A DNA stretch of 46,209 nucleotides from Candidatus Dojkabacteria bacterium (GCA_014729235.1 WJKH01000029.1:1-46209), one strand, 5' to 3'. Counted from the first letter of the stretch, positions 27,357 to 39,776 are shown. A program made the numbers and translations. Notes: a model not told the origin generated them from the sequence alone.

Positions 27357-27892
27357 CAATGATTTTTCCTCCCAATAACTAAAATTTCGTAAGTACATGA
27401 ACTGAGGTCCCTCTCAATCGGACATCTAAAATATCCGGAAATTGCAACCCCCTGAACCAGGCCATTTTCTGAATCATAATCATCAACACAATACAGCTCA
27501 TAAGTTTCCCCTGTGAAATTGAAATTTCCACTATCCCGACAGGTGTGAGGATCCCCGCCGGCGCCATACGAGCAACTTACAAAAACACTCCCGCTTTGAA
27601 GCAATGAAGGATCTTGTAAAGTGCCCTGGACCTGATAACACTCATTTACATTTGGAGAGGCAGGAAAAATTGTAGAAGATGGATCACTGTTATACTGGTC
27701 GAGAATCACATTAACCCGCTCGGCTGTAAAATTTGCCTTCGCTGTCAACTGGTCAAATCTCTCCAATTGTTCCATCTCCATGACAATATCAGCAGCCAGG
27801 CCCATGAAAACTATGCATACCATCCCTGCGATTGCAACCGCAATCACAGCTTCAATAAACCCAAATGCCTTGTATTTTTTTAATCTATTAAT
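27356..27892 (-). CDS. Type IV pilin-like protein (PilV/GspI-like), non-ATG start
   Basis: The frame extends upstream of the listed GTG (27847) as INRLKKYKA|FGFIEAVIAVAIAGMV, restoring a prepilin motif with Phe+1/Glu+5; only ATT (27890-27892) is a near-cognate start before the TAA at 27902-27904. Confidence 0.6.
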   Translation of the reverse strand: MNRLKKYKAFGFIEAVIAVAIAGMVCIVFMGLAADIVMEMEQLERFDQLTAKANFTAERVNVILDQYNSDPSSTIFPASPNVNECYQVQGTLQDPSLLQSGSVFVSCSYGAGGDPHTCRDSGNFNFTGETYELYCVDDYDSENGLVQGVAISGYFRCPIERDLSSCTYEILVIGRKNH

Positions 27893-27940
27893 TTGTCTGC
27901 TTTATAAATTTAGCACGAAATCCCGGCAACTAAAAAAAAC

Positions 27941-28711
27941 TCATTCAATTGTAGTATCACCCTTTGTAATACGGCCGGAAACAGGAGCCGCAGAAACAAG
28001 TTTCCATGCTCCGCCTGACCCGGCTGATTTTCTTCGCAAACGAAAAGCCAGAGGGATGACATCTCTTGAAGTCGATCCCCAGAAAGTCGGCTCATCATCA
28101 GATTTCGAGTAATCATAATTAATCAACTGCCCATTTGCATCGTAAACAAAAGCACGACCCGTCATTGATTCAAATACAATATAGCTGGGCTGAAAACTGC
28201 CATTTTCGTGACGCTCAAGCGAAAGAGAAGTCAGCGGAACTTTATACGTCTGATACTCACCAATTTTTACTAATTCAGAAACAGTTCTATCACAAACACC
28301 CTCGCGAAGCCCACCGGGGGGAAGCCCTCCATTAGCAACTCCATCCAGTGAAACCCCAAGATTGTACTCAGGATCAAATCCGGGCAGAGCAGAGGTCATA
28401 ATTTCATTCTCGGGATCAAATGATTCAAACGGAGCGCACCACTTAAATAAATGATACTCCCCTGTATTATCAATATCGCGAAAATCAACTCCAATACCAT
28501 AAATCCAGTCTTCATCTATCTCCCTGGAGAGAAACATCGCACTCCTTTGGGCATAACGTATGTCCTGTTCAAGAAAGCTGACAGCATTAGTTAAATCCAT
28601 AGAAGCTCGAAAATCACCCACAGATACAACACCCGCTGCAAAGAGAATAACTGTAATAACCAACACTACAACCATTTCTATTAGTGTAAATCCCCGGTAT
28701 TTTTTTAGCAT
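27941..28711 (-). CDS. Type IV pilin-like protein (GspH/FimT-like)
   Basis: MLKKYRG|FTLIEMVVVLVITVILFAAGVVSVGDF. Confidence 0.8.
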   Translation of the reverse strand: MLKKYRGFTLIEMVVVLVITVILFAAGVVSVGDFRASMDLTNAVSFLEQDIRYAQRSAMFLSREIDEDWIYGIGVDFRDIDNTGEYHLFKWCAPFESFDPENEIMTSALPGFDPEYNLGVSLDGVANGGLPPGGLREGVCDRTVSELVKIGEYQTYKVPLTSLSLERHENGSFQPSYIVFESMTGRAFVYDANGQLINYDYSKSDDEPTFWGSTSRDVIPLAFRLRRKSAGSGGAWKLVSAAPVSGRITKGDTTIE

Positions 28712-28726
28712 GGCAGATTCAAATTC

Positions 28727-29506
28727 TTATAAGCTTACTATAGTGAATACTATACCATCTGGAGCTAAACTTGCAACTACATAACCAATTGCCAAAAAGG
28801 GCAGAAAAGGGACATACTTCTTACGCCAAGCAGGATCAATTATTATAAAAAAGATGCTCGGGATTGCCAAAATCAGAGCCCCGTAAAAAAACGATATTGA
28901 GGGCTGAAGCATTTTTTCACTCACTAAGCCGATAAATAAGATTGTCAGTATATCAGCAAAGCCAAAGGACTTTTTAATTAGATTCATAAAGCTCATGAGC
29001 GCAGCCCAGAGAAAAGCCTCAACAACCGGAAAGTACAGATCCAAATAGAAACCGTGCGAATTGCTGCCCGTCAAAACCCTATTCAAGAACCATATAACTC
29101 CCATAATCATCACAGCATGCATGACAAATCGAGGAACCTGATTGTAAAGCAAGTCAAAGATACTTATGAAAAAGAGCATCGTCACAACAAAGTAATTAAT
29201 TATGGGCACACCTAGAATTGAGAATATTAAGAAAGTCCCACTTAAAAAAACTTCCGCATAAAAATACTCAGGAGATATCATTTTGCCACAATTTCTGCAT
29301 TTACCCTTTTGCAAAATATATGAAAGAATTGGGACTAGCTCAAACCACTTAAGACCGGTCTTGCATTTTTCACAGTGAGAGGGCTGAAAGAGCATTTTTC
29401 TTACAGGATACTCCTGATAGATTCTGAAAGCGAGTGCACTCAAGAAGCTTGAAATAGCAGCCCCCAGCAAAAAGAGCATTATATGCTGTAAGATAGCTAG
29501 AATCAT
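28727..29506 (-). CDS. pilD: Prepilin peptidase (A24 family)
   Basis: CEKCKTGLKWFELVPILSYILQKGKCRNCGKMISPEYFYAE zinc-binding domain and conserved Asp (FDLLYNQVP) in TM context. Confidence 0.88.
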   Translation of the reverse strand: MILAILQHIMLFLLGAAISSFLSALAFRIYQEYPVRKMLFQPSHCEKCKTGLKWFELVPILSYILQKGKCRNCGKMISPEYFYAEVFLSGTFLIFSILGVPIINYFVVTMLFFISIFDLLYNQVPRFVMHAVMIMGVIWFLNRVLTGSNSHGFYLDLYFPVVEAFLWAALMSFMNLIKKSFGFADILTILFIGLVSEKMLQPSISFFYGALILAIPSIFFIIIDPAWRKKYVPFLPFLAIGYVVASLAPDGIVFTIVSL

Positions 29507-29582
29507 AATACAAAATCCGCCATCGTATCTAAAAAATTAGTACAAATGGCGGATATAAGCTCAATAAATATATTTACTCGAT

Positions 29583-30173
29583 TTACAATGACTCATCAGG
29601 AATATCCCCTCCCAAAGTTACATCTAATCCGCTACCACTGACACCCCATCCGGAGTTCTCTTTTGACCACTGATCGATAGCAAAATTGCTCGAATTAAAA
29701 GCACTATAACCAGGATCACCCGGTTTTGTAATAGTTGTAGTTACAGCACCACCTGCCACATCAGCATTTGCCAAACCATTCCCATCACATACATATCCCT
29801 TTTCCTGAGCATCATCATATCCACCCAGCGAAGCACATATCAAAACATGCTGCTGATCAGGCGAAACAGCGTACAGATAATCAGTATCCGCACCTCCATC
29901 AAAACCCTCTGCGAAATCTTTTATACCACCCCCTGAAACAGGCTGATTCAAAAGTGTTCCTACTTTAGCCTGTGCAGGAAATTCACCTTTTTCTCCATAA
30001 TACGCAGTAGCAGCTTGATATAAATTCTTTACAGCATTCTTATGAACTGCTTTATTCGCATTTGCAATTAGCGATCTAGTCCCGATAACTCCTGCTGCAC
30101 TTAGGATGATAATGATGATAACGACTACCACCATCTCAATAAGTGTAAAACCCTGATAACTTTTCTTCTTCAT
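29583..30173 (-). CDS. pilA: Major type IV pilin-like protein
   Basis: MKKKSYQG|FTLIEMVVVVIIIIILSAAGVIGTRSLI; AVKNLYQAATAYYGEKGEFP. Confidence 0.82.
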   Translation of the reverse strand: MKKKSYQGFTLIEMVVVVIIIIILSAAGVIGTRSLIANANKAVHKNAVKNLYQAATAYYGEKGEFPAQAKVGTLLNQPVSGGGIKDFAEGFDGGADTDYLYAVSPDQQHVLICASLGGYDDAQEKGYVCDGNGLANADVAGGAVTTTITKPGDPGYSAFNSSNFAIDQWSKENSGWGVSGSGLDVTLGGDIPDESL

Positions 30174-30337
30174 CTTCTGGGCAATTAATTAAAAAATTAT
30201 TTTGAACCTACTAACTTATACTATTTATTATGCCAAACTGTCAAATTTACATTGTGCGATCCAGACACTTTTGATTCTTCTCCTGATTTCCATCAATTAT
30301 TTTGGGCGTGATCATAAATAATGCTGCCGAAACGATT

Positions 30338-31549
30338 CTATATAGCTCCGGCAATATTAAACATCGGCAAGTAAACCGAGGCGGCAACAAAAGCTACAAC
30401 TCCACCCATAATTATCAATAATATCGGCTCCAGCAAAGTAGACAAATTATTTGTCATATACTCAACCTCTGATTCATAAAAATCAGACATCTTTTCAAGA
30501 ACATGATCAAGAGCACCAGTCTCCTCACCAACAGTAATCATCTGGCTGACAATAATTGGAAAAACCTCGCTTCGTGAAATCGGCAGAGCCAGCGGGACGC
30601 CTTTCTCAACATCATCAATAGCGTTTAAAACCGCTTCCCGAAACAAAATATTATTCAGAGAATTCGCTGTCAGCTGTAACGCCTGAATAATTGACAAACC
30701 GCTGCTCAAAAGCAAGCTCAAAACTCGGGTAAACTGAGATAACTGAATATTGACAATAAGGGGCCCAATAACCGGCATCTTTATAGAAAGCATAGCAAAA
30801 AATCGCTTACCCTTGGGAGTATCAAGATAAAGCTTCAGGCCAATACCCAGCAGTGCCAATACGATAGCGATCAACCACCAATACGAAAACATAGTATTAC
30901 TTATCCAGATCAGCATCCGAGTAATTGCAGGCAGCTGCTGATCACCAAAACTTGAATACACTTCCTCAAGTGCAGGAACCAGAACTACCATCATGATAAC
31001 CACGGCCCCGATCAAAGTCACAAGCGTGAGAGCAGGGTAGGTCATTGCAGAACGAACCTTATCACGAAGTTTTTTCTTCTTCTCAATCTCCTCTGCAAGT
31101 CTTTTCATAATATCCTCTAGATTTCCACTCTCTTCACCGGCTTCTATTAAATTTATAGTAATCTCGTCAAAAACATTACTCGTGCGCTTAAGGGCTTTGG
31201 CGAGACTTACACCTCCTTCAACATCAGACAACACAGTTTCCAGAGCTGCTTTGAATTTCGGGTTTCGAGCCTGTTCCCCTAAAATCCGTAAAGATTGAGT
31301 CAGAGGAAGGCCTGCAGATATCATTGTCGCAAACTGTCTCATAAAGATAACTATCTCTTTGATGGGAACATTGCCGATATTAATCTGTTGCAGCTTTTCA
31401 AGCGTCAATCCGATTTCTTCAGATACTGACAAGACCACCAGACCCCGAGATTGGAGACTTTCTACTACACTTTGCTTGCTTTTTGCTTCTAAAACACCTT
31501 TGGAAATCGCGCCTGCCTTGGTTTTAGCCTGATATTTAAATCTCTTCAC
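30338..31549 (-). CDS. pilC: Type IV pilus inner-membrane platform protein PilC/GspF
   Basis: FKYQAKTKAGAISKGVLEAKS, FMRQFATMISAGLPLTQSLRIL, MITVGEETGALDHVLEKMSDFYE. Confidence 0.93.
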   Translation of the reverse strand: MKRFKYQAKTKAGAISKGVLEAKSKQSVVESLQSRGLVVLSVSEEIGLTLEKLQQINIGNVPIKEIVIFMRQFATMISAGLPLTQSLRILGEQARNPKFKAALETVLSDVEGGVSLAKALKRTSNVFDEITINLIEAGEESGNLEDIMKRLAEEIEKKKKLRDKVRSAMTYPALTLVTLIGAVVIMMVVLVPALEEVYSSFGDQQLPAITRMLIWISNTMFSYWWLIAIVLALLGIGLKLYLDTPKGKRFFAMLSIKMPVIGPLIVNIQLSQFTRVLSLLLSSGLSIIQALQLTANSLNNILFREAVLNAIDDVEKGVPLALPISRSEVFPIIVSQMITVGEETGALDHVLEKMSDFYESEVEYMTNNLSTLLEPILLIIMGGVVAFVAASVYLPMFNIAGAI

Positions 31550-31637
31550 CGTACAAAATATTAAATAATTTAATGTTAGGTCTTACAGTTTTCTATGATT
31601 TAAGAGCTTATAACGATTGTATCATCAAGCTCTAACA

Positions 31638-33971
31638 TCATGATTTGAGCAACCGCACAATTTCTTCAGGCTTTACAGAAAATCTCTGAGCAACCTCCAT
31701 AGTTATCTGATTTTCTCGGACCAGCTTTACAAGCGAGTGTTCAAGAGAAATCATCCCTACGTCGGCACTTGTGCGAATTACATTGTCAATCTGGTGTGTT
31801 TTTGCTTCACGAATCAGATTGCGAACCGCAGGATTCGCAAGCATAATCTCACTCACAGCTGTCCTGCCTCCCGACTGGAGAGGAACAAGCCTCTGAGCGA
31901 TTACAGCCTCAATTATATTTGAAAGCTGAGCTCGAACCTGATTCTGCTGATGCTCAGGGAAGACGTCAATTATACGGTCTATTGTCTGAGCAGCGTTATT
32001 CGTGTGCAAAGTAGCAAAAACCAGATGCCCCGTCTCTGCTAAAGTTATAGCAGAAGCAATTGTCTCATAATCACGCATCTCACCGACCAAAACAACATCG
32101 GGATCTTCACGGAGAGCACTCTTCATCGCTATTTGCCATGAATGAGTATCATCGCCAACCTCTCTCTGAGCAATTAAAGCCTTGGCTGGCTCATACACAT
32201 ACTCAATCGGATCTTCAATAGTCAAAATATGGCACGCTCTGTTCATATTTATTTCCTGAAGCAATGCGGCTAGAGTAGTAGTTTTACCTGACCCAGTAGG
32301 ACCTGTTACCAGCACAAACCCTTGATTAATCTTTGTAAGCTGATGATAAATCCCCGGCAGCCCCAATTCATCAATTGTACGAATATTGGATGGAATCAAC
32401 CTCAAAGCCGCAGCCATAGACTTTCTCTGATAAAAAGCATTCACACGGAAACGACCTTTCCCTTCATAATCATAAGCCAAATCAACTTCGCGGTTTACCT
32501 CCAATCTATCACGTTTTTCTTCTTCAAGTATTGGCAAGATCAAATCTTCAGCAACTTTTGGTGTCACAACATCGTTTGAAACAGGGGTAAGATCCCCATC
32601 GACTCTCAGCATAGCAGGGTAGTCAACACTAATGTGCAAATCAGAAGCATCACGCTGAATTACAATGTCAAGCAACTGCGAGATAGTATAAGGGTAATTC
32701 CCTGTGGAATTAACTTTTGGAGCCTGACCGGTCGGAGAGGGAGATGAATTCGCACCCGAAACAGAAGCAGGAGAAGATTGTTGAGACGTCTTCACCTGGT
32801 CATTAGCTTGACCTTTATTTACAGTGATATCATTTTGGGGCTGAGGTGTACTTGCTTGATCAGTTTTATTGTGGGCTTGAGCCTGAACTGACCCGGCACG
32901 ACCCGATTTACTATTGGAACCAGCTTGAACTGACCCAGCCGGATTCTCTTTTTCAGCTTTTTGCCCAAGTTCTTTTTGTTTAGTGTCCTCTGATTCAGTA
33001 CCTCTGGCAGAATCCGCAGGAGTAGATGAGCCTGGCATGCCAGGCTTTGCCGAACTGGAAGAAACAGGGGAGGATGATGGTGTCCCGGGTTTAGCTCCGA
33101 CTGGAGGCAGAGGCGAACTTGACGCTGAAGAAGACGGAGGTATCGGATTGGGCTTTTTAGCGCCACTTGGCGGCTGAGCTGAACTTGACGCACTTTGTGG
33201 AGAAGACTGCGATGCCGCCGATGACTTATTCTGATCATTCATCTGGACCTGGCTTAGATTCATTTTGAGATCTGGGTCCGATGAATTATTTCCCGGGTTG
33301 CTTTGAGAACTATTCGGCTTCGTGTCCTGTGGCTTCCTCTGAGGCGGCTTACCCTGAGAAGGAGATGAGGGTGGGGGGGGTGATTGCGACGACTTAGCAT
33401 TACTTTTGTTCTTGTTTTTAAGATTTTTTAATTTTGAGAGAAGATTCTGCAAAGCTGGATCATCCTTCCCGTCACTTTTCGAGCTCTGATCCTGTGAATT
33501 TCCTGTTGGGCCTGATTTTTCTGGTTTCGGTTTGGAACTCAAATCATCAGTTTTTCCCTGCTGTACCGGAGTTGATGGTTGAGCCGGTTGAGAAGAAGTT
33601 GTAGAGGGCTGGGCAGGAAGAGGTTTTGGAGCCGCAGAACCTTTTGAAACGGCATTATTCATTGGGGAATCATTCTGTTGTGGCGATTTCTGCTGTGCTG
33701 ATACAGCGTTCTGTGCGGGCTTCGAAGCGGAACTCATAAAAGCTTTGGACGCTAGATTCGACGCAGGACCTCCGTTTGAGCCTGAAGATGCGGGCTGCGG
33801 ATTGACTTGAGGCGAATTCACAACTGGTTTGGGTTTCAAGTCAGTCGGCGGCGATGATTGCTTCTGAGAGTCAGCAGCAGGAGCAGATGACGTGTTATCT
33901 GACTTTGGAGAGCTGTTCCCCGATCCTGAATTTGGGTAATTAAAATCTAATGAATTTTGTTGGGCAGACAT
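31638..33971 (-). CDS. pilT: PilT retraction ATPase with ~420-aa disordered N-terminal extension
   Basis: C-terminal PilT: SDLHISVDYPAMLRVDGDL, VLVTGPTGSGKTTTLAALL, HILTIEDPIEYVY, LREDPDVVLVGEMRDYETI, GHLVFATLHTNNA; N-terminus Pro/Ser/Gln/Asn/Lys-rich. Confidence 0.92.
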   Translation of the reverse strand: MSAQQNSLDFNYPNSGSGNSSPKSDNTSSAPAADSQKQSSPPTDLKPKPVVNSPQVNPQPASSGSNGGPASNLASKAFMSSASKPAQNAVSAQQKSPQQNDSPMNNAVSKGSAAPKPLPAQPSTTSSQPAQPSTPVQQGKTDDLSSKPKPEKSGPTGNSQDQSSKSDGKDDPALQNLLSKLKNLKNKNKSNAKSSQSPPPPSSPSQGKPPQRKPQDTKPNSSQSNPGNNSSDPDLKMNLSQVQMNDQNKSSAASQSSPQSASSSAQPPSGAKKPNPIPPSSSASSSPLPPVGAKPGTPSSSPVSSSSAKPGMPGSSTPADSARGTESEDTKQKELGQKAEKENPAGSVQAGSNSKSGRAGSVQAQAHNKTDQASTPQPQNDITVNKGQANDQVKTSQQSSPASVSGANSSPSPTGQAPKVNSTGNYPYTISQLLDIVIQRDASDLHISVDYPAMLRVDGDLTPVSNDVVTPKVAEDLILPILEEEKRDRLEVNREVDLAYDYEGKGRFRVNAFYQRKSMAAALRLIPSNIRTIDELGLPGIYHQLTKINQGFVLVTGPTGSGKTTTLAALLQEINMNRACHILTIEDPIEYVYEPAKALIAQREVGDDTHSWQIAMKSALREDPDVVLVGEMRDYETIASAITLAETGHLVFATLHTNNAAQTIDRIIDVFPEHQQNQVRAQLSNIIEAVIAQRLVPLQSGGRTAVSEIMLANPAVRNLIREAKTHQIDNVIRTSADVGMISLEHSLVKLVRENQITMEVAQRFSVKPEEIVRLLKS

Positions 33972-34104
33972 TTTATAGGCAGTCTAAATTAAATCTTATG
34001 AATTCTAATATACACAATTTTGGAGAGTATATCAATTCAATACTGACTTAATTTCAACATTAGAAATTAAAAATTGGTTATGCTATTATTTTGGTGAGCG
34101 AGCG

Positions 34105-34120
34105 TATACAAATAAGTATA
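34105..34120. repeat. Small hairpin TATAC-AAATAA-GTATA with flanks resembling the 83-bp repeat
   Basis: Reverse complement TCTCGTTTGCTATC-[hairpin]-CGCTCGCTC compared with TCTCGCTCGGTATC-[hairpin]-TACGCTCACTC at ~8075-8122. Confidence 0.4.
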
Positions 34121-34233
34121 GATAGCAAACGAGAAAGTCCCCGCCAGCTATTGCTGGATGTGGGTTCGAGGTTTATCCTTATGCAAAGACTCGTTTGATT
34201 TTACTCAGCAAATAAACTAATAAGATACTGTCC

Positions 34234-36042
34234 ATGAGCAAAACCCAAGTAATAGATTATCTCGAAGAAAAGGGCATCATTGAGAAAGGAAAAGCCGACA
34301 AACTTCGAGTAGAAATGGTCAAATCAGGCAAAACAGAAGACCTAGTCCTGGAAGGCGATTCCTCAATCAAGGAAACCGACGTGGTTCAGGCAAAAGCCGA
34401 GATCTTTAATATCCCTTTTGTAGACCTCACAAACAAAGATGTACCGGAAAGCCTTTTATCAGAAGTAGATGCCAAAATGCTCCAGAAATTCAAAGCCATT
34501 CCATTTGAAAAAACCAATTCTACCGTAAAAATCGCTATGATTAATCCGTTTGATATTCAAGCTATCCAGGCCCTTCAGACTCAATATCCCGCCGGCACAA
34601 AAATCAAAGTCTACATAGCTACAAGCGACGGAATTAATCTCCAAATGGGAAGAAAGCTCGGAGATGTCATTACAAGTGAAGTTTCCGAAGCTGTGGAAGA
34701 TGTAGGACCACGTGTCACAGACCTGGACGAAGAAGACACAGGAAGCCTTGAAGATGACTCTCTTCAAAATGCTCCTGTGGCTAGAATTGTAAATTCAATA
34801 CTGCAGTATGCAATTAAATCCAAGGCTTCGGATATCCACATTGAGCCGATGGAGAAAAAACTCAGAGTTCGCTTCAGAATTCATGGCGTAATGTCAGAAA
34901 AGCTCAGTCTACCAAAACATCTTACTAGTGCCGTTGTATCGAGAGTTAAAATTATGTCTGATTTGAAAATTGATGAAAAAAGAATCCCTCAGGACGGAAG
35001 ATTTCAGGTACGATCATCCAATTTCAAAGTAGACGTACGTGTTTCAACTATGCCATCAATTTACGGCGAAAAAGTTGTAATGAGACTGCTGGAAACATCC
35101 GTAGGTGTACCTGCACTCGAGACAACCGGTATGCGCGGCAGTGCCTACAAAACCTATGAACAGGGCATCAGGGCTACAGAAGGTATAATTTTAATAACCG
35201 GTCCAACCGGGTCAGGTAAAACAAGAACTCTCGCAGGCACACTGGATAAAATAAATACCCCTGACGTTAACATTATGACACTTGAAAATCCTGTCGAGAT
35301 CAGAATCCCCGGCGTCACACAGGTCCAAATTAATCCAGCCGCAGGACTCACTTTTGCAAAAGCCCTTCGCTCGGTATTGCGGCAAGATCCCGACAAAATC
35401 ATGGTAGGAGAAATCAGAGATACAGAAACGGCCGAACTTGCCGTTGAGGCATCGTTGACAGGACACCTGGTTTTAGCCACATTGCACACAAACAGTGCAG
35501 CAGCAGCTATCCCGCGTATGCTTGAGATGGGAATCGAACCGTATTTGCTGTCAGCCACTCTTAAAATTGCCGTAGCACAGCGTCTCCCGAGACGAATTTG
35601 TTCTCATTGTCATGAGCCGTATAAAGCAACCGAAGCCGAGATCAGTGATATAAATAAAGTTCTGGCGCCAATTCCAGGATTTGAGCTATTTGATTATGCT
35701 GAGAAGATGTGCAAAATGGAACCCAGTTCCAGAAAAGGAGTTCCTTCTCCAAATATGAAGTGCCCAGAAACTGACAGTACCGGCAAAAAGATAATATATC
35801 TCTACCGGGGTAAAGGCTGCGACAGATGCAACGGCACAGGATATCAGGGAAGAGTAGGAATATTTGAAGTCTTGCGGATAAACGAGAAAATCGTTCAGTT
35901 AATGATGAATTCACGCCCGGCATCTGAAATTCACGATGAAGCAGTCAAAAACGGTATGATCTCAATGCGTCAAGACGGCTATTTGAAAGCGCTTGAAGGC
36001 ATTACTACAATTGAAGAGATTCTCAGAGTTTCAAGAGACTAA
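34234..36042 (+). CDS. pilB: Type IV pilus extension ATPase PilB/GspE
   Basis: N-terminal GspE domain, ITGPTGSGKTRTLAGTL, LRQDPDKIMVGEIRDTETAELAVEASLTGHLVLATLHTNSA, CSHCHEP..CDRCNGTGYQGRVGIFEVL. Confidence 0.95.
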   Translation: MSKTQVIDYLEEKGIIEKGKADKLRVEMVKSGKTEDLVLEGDSSIKETDVVQAKAEIFNIPFVDLTNKDVPESLLSEVDAKMLQKFKAIPFEKTNSTVKIAMINPFDIQAIQALQTQYPAGTKIKVYIATSDGINLQMGRKLGDVITSEVSEAVEDVGPRVTDLDEEDTGSLEDDSLQNAPVARIVNSILQYAIKSKASDIHIEPMEKKLRVRFRIHGVMSEKLSLPKHLTSAVVSRVKIMSDLKIDEKRIPQDGRFQVRSSNFKVDVRVSTMPSIYGEKVVMRLLETSVGVPALETTGMRGSAYKTYEQGIRATEGIILITGPTGSGKTRTLAGTLDKINTPDVNIMTLENPVEIRIPGVTQVQINPAAGLTFAKALRSVLRQDPDKIMVGEIRDTETAELAVEASLTGHLVLATLHTNSAAAAIPRMLEMGIEPYLLSATLKIAVAQRLPRRICSHCHEPYKATEAEISDINKVLAPIPGFELFDYAEKMCKMEPSSRKGVPSPNMKCPETDSTGKKIIYLYRGKGCDRCNGTGYQGRVGIFEVLRINEKIVQLMMNSRPASEIHDEAVKNGMISMRQDGYLKALEGITTIEEILRVSRD

Positions 36043-36099
36043 AAAAGATATTTTGTACAAAGTATTTGAATTAAAATCCATTTAGAACTACAGATAAAA

Positions 36100-36825
36100 A
36101 TGACCTACTTAATAATCAACAGAGACCATGAAGTTCGGAAAGAAGAACTATTACAACAACTCAACAGGCACTTAGAGCTGGAGATCGAGACAACTCAGGA
36201 CCTGATCAAATACCCGGACATACACGTCATAGAAACAACTGAGAAAACGAAAGCTATGGGTATCGACCAAGTCAAAAAGCTCCAGTTAGAAATGCTTTTT
36301 AAACCATTAAACCTCTCAAAGCAAGCCGGTGTAATCGCAGAAGCACAGAACCTGACCAAAGAAGCTCAAAATGCTCTCCTGAAAACCCTCGAAGAGCAGC
36401 CTGAAAACACAATTTACCTCCTGACTGTCAACAACGAAAAAAACTTACTGCCGACGATTGTATCCCGCTGTGTCAAACTTTACGTTAAAAAAACACAAAA
36501 CACAGACGGCAAAGTGGAAAAAAACTATGATAAAACCGACAAACCGGAGTTTTTAGAAAAGGATATTGCCGCCCAATTTGAATTTATGAAAAAGTTGACA
36601 GAAGCCGAGAAAGAAGTTGGTGGTAAAATCCTTGATTTTATGATACAATTAGGTGATTATTACAGGGCAGAATGGAAAAGCAGCGTAAATTCAAATCCCC
36701 AGGAAGCTAGAGTATTTTCCCGGAAAATAGAGATCATTGAGACAGCTCAAAAACGCCTCCAGGCAAACACTAACAGGCTGTTTACACTCGAAAATCTCGT
36801 TTTGCAGCTCAGTAAAACGAGATGA
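36100..36825 (+). CDS. holB: DNA polymerase III delta'-like clamp-loader subunit
   Basis: GIDQVKKLQLEMLFKPLNLSKQAGVIAEAQNLTKEAQNALLKTLEEQPENTIYLLTVNNEKNLLPTIVSRC. Confidence 0.8.
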   Translation: MTYLIINRDHEVRKEELLQQLNRHLELEIETTQDLIKYPDIHVIETTEKTKAMGIDQVKKLQLEMLFKPLNLSKQAGVIAEAQNLTKEAQNALLKTLEEQPENTIYLLTVNNEKNLLPTIVSRCVKLYVKKTQNTDGKVEKNYDKTDKPEFLEKDIAAQFEFMKKLTEAEKEVGGKILDFMIQLGDYYRAEWKSSVNSNPQEARVFSRKIEIIETAQKRLQANTNRLFTLENLVLQLSKTR

Positions 36826-36837
36826 CTTGCAATTTGA

Positions 36838-38859
<2,022 letters not shown>

Positions 38860-38890
38860 GTTATTGTTATTATTTAATCATTAATTCGCT

Positions 38891-39748
38891 ATGGCTTTAA
38901 AAATCGATCCGGAAAAAATCATTAAAGCTCCATTTATTGAAAAGGACTGGTGGAAAAAAGCTGGTACAATAGCACTTTTGTTTTTTTGTGTGATTCTTTT
39001 GACAGTTATTTTTCAGATGATATCTTCGTTTATTGCTGTCCCGATAATTGGCTTAATTTTTGCAGGTATCGAGGAATCAGCTGCAATGAGGGTCGAAACC
39101 GACTTACTTCTCTCTGCAGTAGCAGCTGTAGTTATTCTTATTGTCTACGGAGGAATGTCTTTGATCCTTATACCACTATTTATATACCTGACAGGGTATA
39201 TAAATCGCTACGCAAAAGCAGTTATGCAGGACCAGAATGCCGTCCTGCCAAAGCACGAAAATATCAAGCAACAGATGAAATTCGGATTTAGAGCATTTGT
39301 AAGCACCGCTACATACAATGTAATATTTGCACTAGTCGCAAATCTGGTTTTTATTCTTCCATTTGTACTCCTACTTAATGATTTTGATACATATATTTGG
39401 GGTGTAGTAGCTTTTGCCGTAGTGTACAGCTTGATTTATACAGCAGGGACAGTGCTCTTTAACTTAATCTCCACATCCTCGGGCTATATATTTTTAAAAA
39501 CTAATAGCGTACGCAAAGCTCTTAAGTTTTCAAATATTAAGAAGGTCATCAAAGATGGATGGAAGCATATCCTAGTGTTATGGGGGTTAAACATCATTTT
39601 GTGGTTTATAATATACGCAATCTGGATATTCACTTCCTGTTTTGGTTTTATAACTATGCCAATTATTGCTTCTCTCTGGATGATCTACTCAGGCTATCTA
39701 AAAGGCTACGTTCTAGGACAATTGAAAGTTGATAATTTTGAAGATTAA
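38891..39748 (+). CDS. Hypothetical multi-pass membrane protein between gyrB and gyrA
   Basis: 285 aa, about six hydrophobic segments. Confidence 0.75.
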   Translation: MALKIDPEKIIKAPFIEKDWWKKAGTIALLFFCVILLTVIFQMISSFIAVPIIGLIFAGIEESAAMRVETDLLLSAVAAVVILIVYGGMSLILIPLFIYLTGYINRYAKAVMQDQNAVLPKHENIKQQMKFGFRAFVSTATYNVIFALVANLVFILPFVLLLNDFDTYIWGVVAFAVVYSLIYTAGTVLFNLISTSSGYIFLKTNSVRKALKFSNIKKVIKDGWKHILVLWGLNIILWFIIYAIWIFTSCFGFITMPIIASLWMIYSGYLKGYVLGQLKVDNFED

Positions 39749-39776
39749 TTAATTTGGCAGGAATGTCACAAACAAC

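Noticed and set aside
34140-34185. tRNA-like GTGGGTTCGAGGTTTATCC segment in the pilT-pilB intergenic region
   Set aside because: The TTCGA motif is present but the flanking five bases do not pair and no other tRNA arms are found.
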